Source of the DNA: Flavobacterium sp. CF108
GTDB taxonomy: Bacteria > Bacteroidota > Bacteroidia > Flavobacteriales > Flavobacteriaceae
Assembly (NCBI RefSeq): GCF_900129795.1
Contig: NZ_FQWW01000005.1
Coordinates: forward strand, 186,001 to 250,000
Direction: 5' to 3'
DNA length: 64,000 nt
The notes below the pieces were generated by a model. That model saw only the letters and a list, made by a program, of their open reading frames with translations, ran no database searches and was not told the origin of the DNA. Positions 62,888-64,000 of the stretch are shown here, one piece after another. How positions within the stretch are numbered: the stretch's first letter is position 1; each line of letters begins with the position of its first letter. Position numbers and translations under genes: made by a program.

Positions 62888-63589
62888 ATGAAAATTGCGC
62901 TTTTAGGATACGGAAAAATGGGTAAAGTAATTGAACGAATTGCTTTAGAAAGAGGTCATGAAATTGTTTTAAAGAAAGACGAATTCAATACATACGACGG
63001 ACTTTCGACTGCAAATGTTGCGATTGACTTTAGTGTTCCGTCAGCGGCAGTCGACAATATTTCTGCATCTTTTAATGCTAATGTTCCTGTAGTTTCCGGA
63101 ACAACAGGATGGCTGGAACATTATGATGAAATGATTGCGCTTTGCAACGAGAAAAAAGGAGGTTTTATCTCCAGTTCAAATTTCAGTCTGGGCGTGAATA
63201 TCTTCTTTGGGTTAAATGAATATTTAGCCAAAATCATGAATCAATTTGATTCTTATAAAGTTACGATGGAAGAAATCCACCACATTCACAAATTGGATGC
63301 ACCAAGCGGAACTGCAATTTCTTTAGCACAAGGCGTTATTCAAAACAGTGATTATTCTAACTGGACATTAGACGAAGCAAAAAAAGGTGAAATTCATATT
63401 GAAGCTAAAAGAATTGGAGAAGTTCCGGGTACACATACCGTAAACTACGACTCTGCTATCGACAGCATTGAAATTAAACATACTGCTCACAATCGTGAAG
63501 GTTTTGCCCTTGGCGCTGTTATCGCTGCAGAATGGCTTGCTGGAAAGCAGGGAATTTTCACTATGAAAGATGTATTAAACTTACAATAA
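62888..63589 (+). CDS. dapB: 4-hydroxy-tetrahydrodipicolinate reductase
   Basis: 233 residues, the short Bacteroidota form. Nucleotide-binding GYGKMGKVIERIA, then VAIDFSVPSA, VVSGTTGW, the substrate motif HHIHKLDAPSGTA with the catalytic His and Lys, and HNREGFALGAV. It reduces the dihydrodipicolinate precursor in lysine and diaminopimelate synthesis. 39 bp after DUF5683. Confidence 0.97.
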   Translation: MKIALLGYGKMGKVIERIALERGHEIVLKKDEFNTYDGLSTANVAIDFSVPSAAVDNISASFNANVPVVSGTTGWLEHYDEMIALCNEKKGGFISSSNFSLGVNIFFGLNEYLAKIMNQFDSYKVTMEEIHHIHKLDAPSGTAISLAQGVIQNSDYSNWTLDEAKKGEIHIEAKRIGEVPGTHTVNYDSAIDSIEIKHTAHNREGFALGAVIAAEWLAGKQGIFTMKDVLNLQ

Positions 63590-63653
63590 ATTGATAAAAG
63601 TTCTGGGTTAAACAAATATTCAATCCCGAATTTGAAACTTAAAATACTATATT

Positions 63654-64000
63654 ATGACTCTTTACTCTTGGTTCGTATTTTTCTTAGCTGTTCAAATTAT
63701 TCATTTCGTTGGTACTTGGAAATTGTATCAAACAGCAGGAAGAAAAAGCTGGGAAGCGGCAATTCCGGTATATAATTCAATTATTTTAATGAAAATTATC
63801 AGCCGCCCAACCTGGTGGACATTATTACTTTTCATTCCAATTATTAACTTGATTATGTTTCCGGTTGTTTGGGTTGAAACACTTAGAACCTTTGGTAAAA
63901 AATCAACTTTAGATACTATTTTAGGAATCTTTACTCTTGGCTTTTATATCTATTATGTAAACTACACACAGAAATTAGAATATAACGCTGACAGAAAATT
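63654..64000 (+). CDS. lepB: Signal peptidase I, N-terminal fragment (cut by window end)
   Basis: 115 codons visible. It starts MTLYSWFVFFLAVQIIHFVG and continues with WEAAIPVYNSIILMKIISRP and TWWTLLLFIPIINLIMF, the N-terminal membrane domain found before the peptidase in Flavobacteriia signal peptidases. The catalytic Ser/Lys part is beyond the window, so the name rests on this domain and on the position after dapB. Confidence 0.8.
   Translation, partial: MTLYSWFVFFLAVQIIHFVGTWKLYQTAGRKSWEAAIPVYNSIILMKIISRPTWWTLLLFIPIINLIMFPVVWVETLRTFGKKSTLDTILGIFTLGFYIYYVNYTQKLEYNADRK

Overview
The window is a chromosomal segment of a Bacteroidota bacterium, very probably a Flavobacterium. The grounds are the AT-rich sequence, the SusC/SusD pair, the FecI/FecR/TonB-receptor signalling set, the TAnnTTTG type of -7 promoter element before many genes, and the gene order parA-parB-DUF5683-dapB-lepB at the right end. 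I see no rRNA, prophage, CRISPR array or complete insertion sequence.

Layout. 1-9.1 kb: an ECF sigma factor, its FecR anti-sigma and a TonB receptor, with a divergent repeat-containing lipoprotein and a downstream operon of five exported redox-like proteins (COG4315 lipoprotein, OB-fold protein, DUF5777 barrel, monohaem cytochrome c lipoprotein, YceI). Three copies of one bipartite motif with identical 13-bp spacing lie before these units, which suggests a single ECF regulon. 9.1-27.9 kb: small metabolic and regulatory genes, many as regulator/target pairs: aldo/keto reductase and AraC, Na+/H+ antiporter, LysR and hydrolase, GH130, Crp/tautomerase/NTF2, HxlR and SDR/cyclase, a radical-SAM DNA-repair pair, Lrp and EamA exporter, nucleosidase, DUF6642/AraC, pentapeptide repeat protein. 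28.1-34.9 kb: a susC-susD-DUF5123-like lipoprotein operon with a LacI-type operator next to its promoter but no hydrolase or LacI gene beside it. 35.3-37.4 kb: MFS exporter with divergent AraC.

37.5-45.4 kb is a copper-handling island: Cys-rich exported protein, DUF3347 protein, a fused HMA-AraC regulator, a CPx P1B-ATPase, a multicopper oxidase carrying a C-terminal CopB-like barrel, and a 51-residue Cys-Cys peptide. A YoeB-type toxin-antitoxin pair sits inside it between two ~100-bp direct repeats. 45.5-54.4 kb: a GH18/deacetylase/glycosyltransferase fusion flanked by large hairpin repeats, a thioesterase-like protein, and a PadR-PspC-GIN envelope operon. 54.5-56.3 kb: trxB and a tRNA-Pro locus with two tRNA-like relics around a frameshifted GIY-YIG nuclease gene. 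56.3-64 kb: DUF4397 lipoprotein, a large beta-helix secreted protein, RlpA, and the parAB-dapB-lepB block, cut by the window end.

Most intergenic space holds palindromic repeats and intrinsic terminators. All function calls come from reading motifs and domain order by eye; no database search was run.
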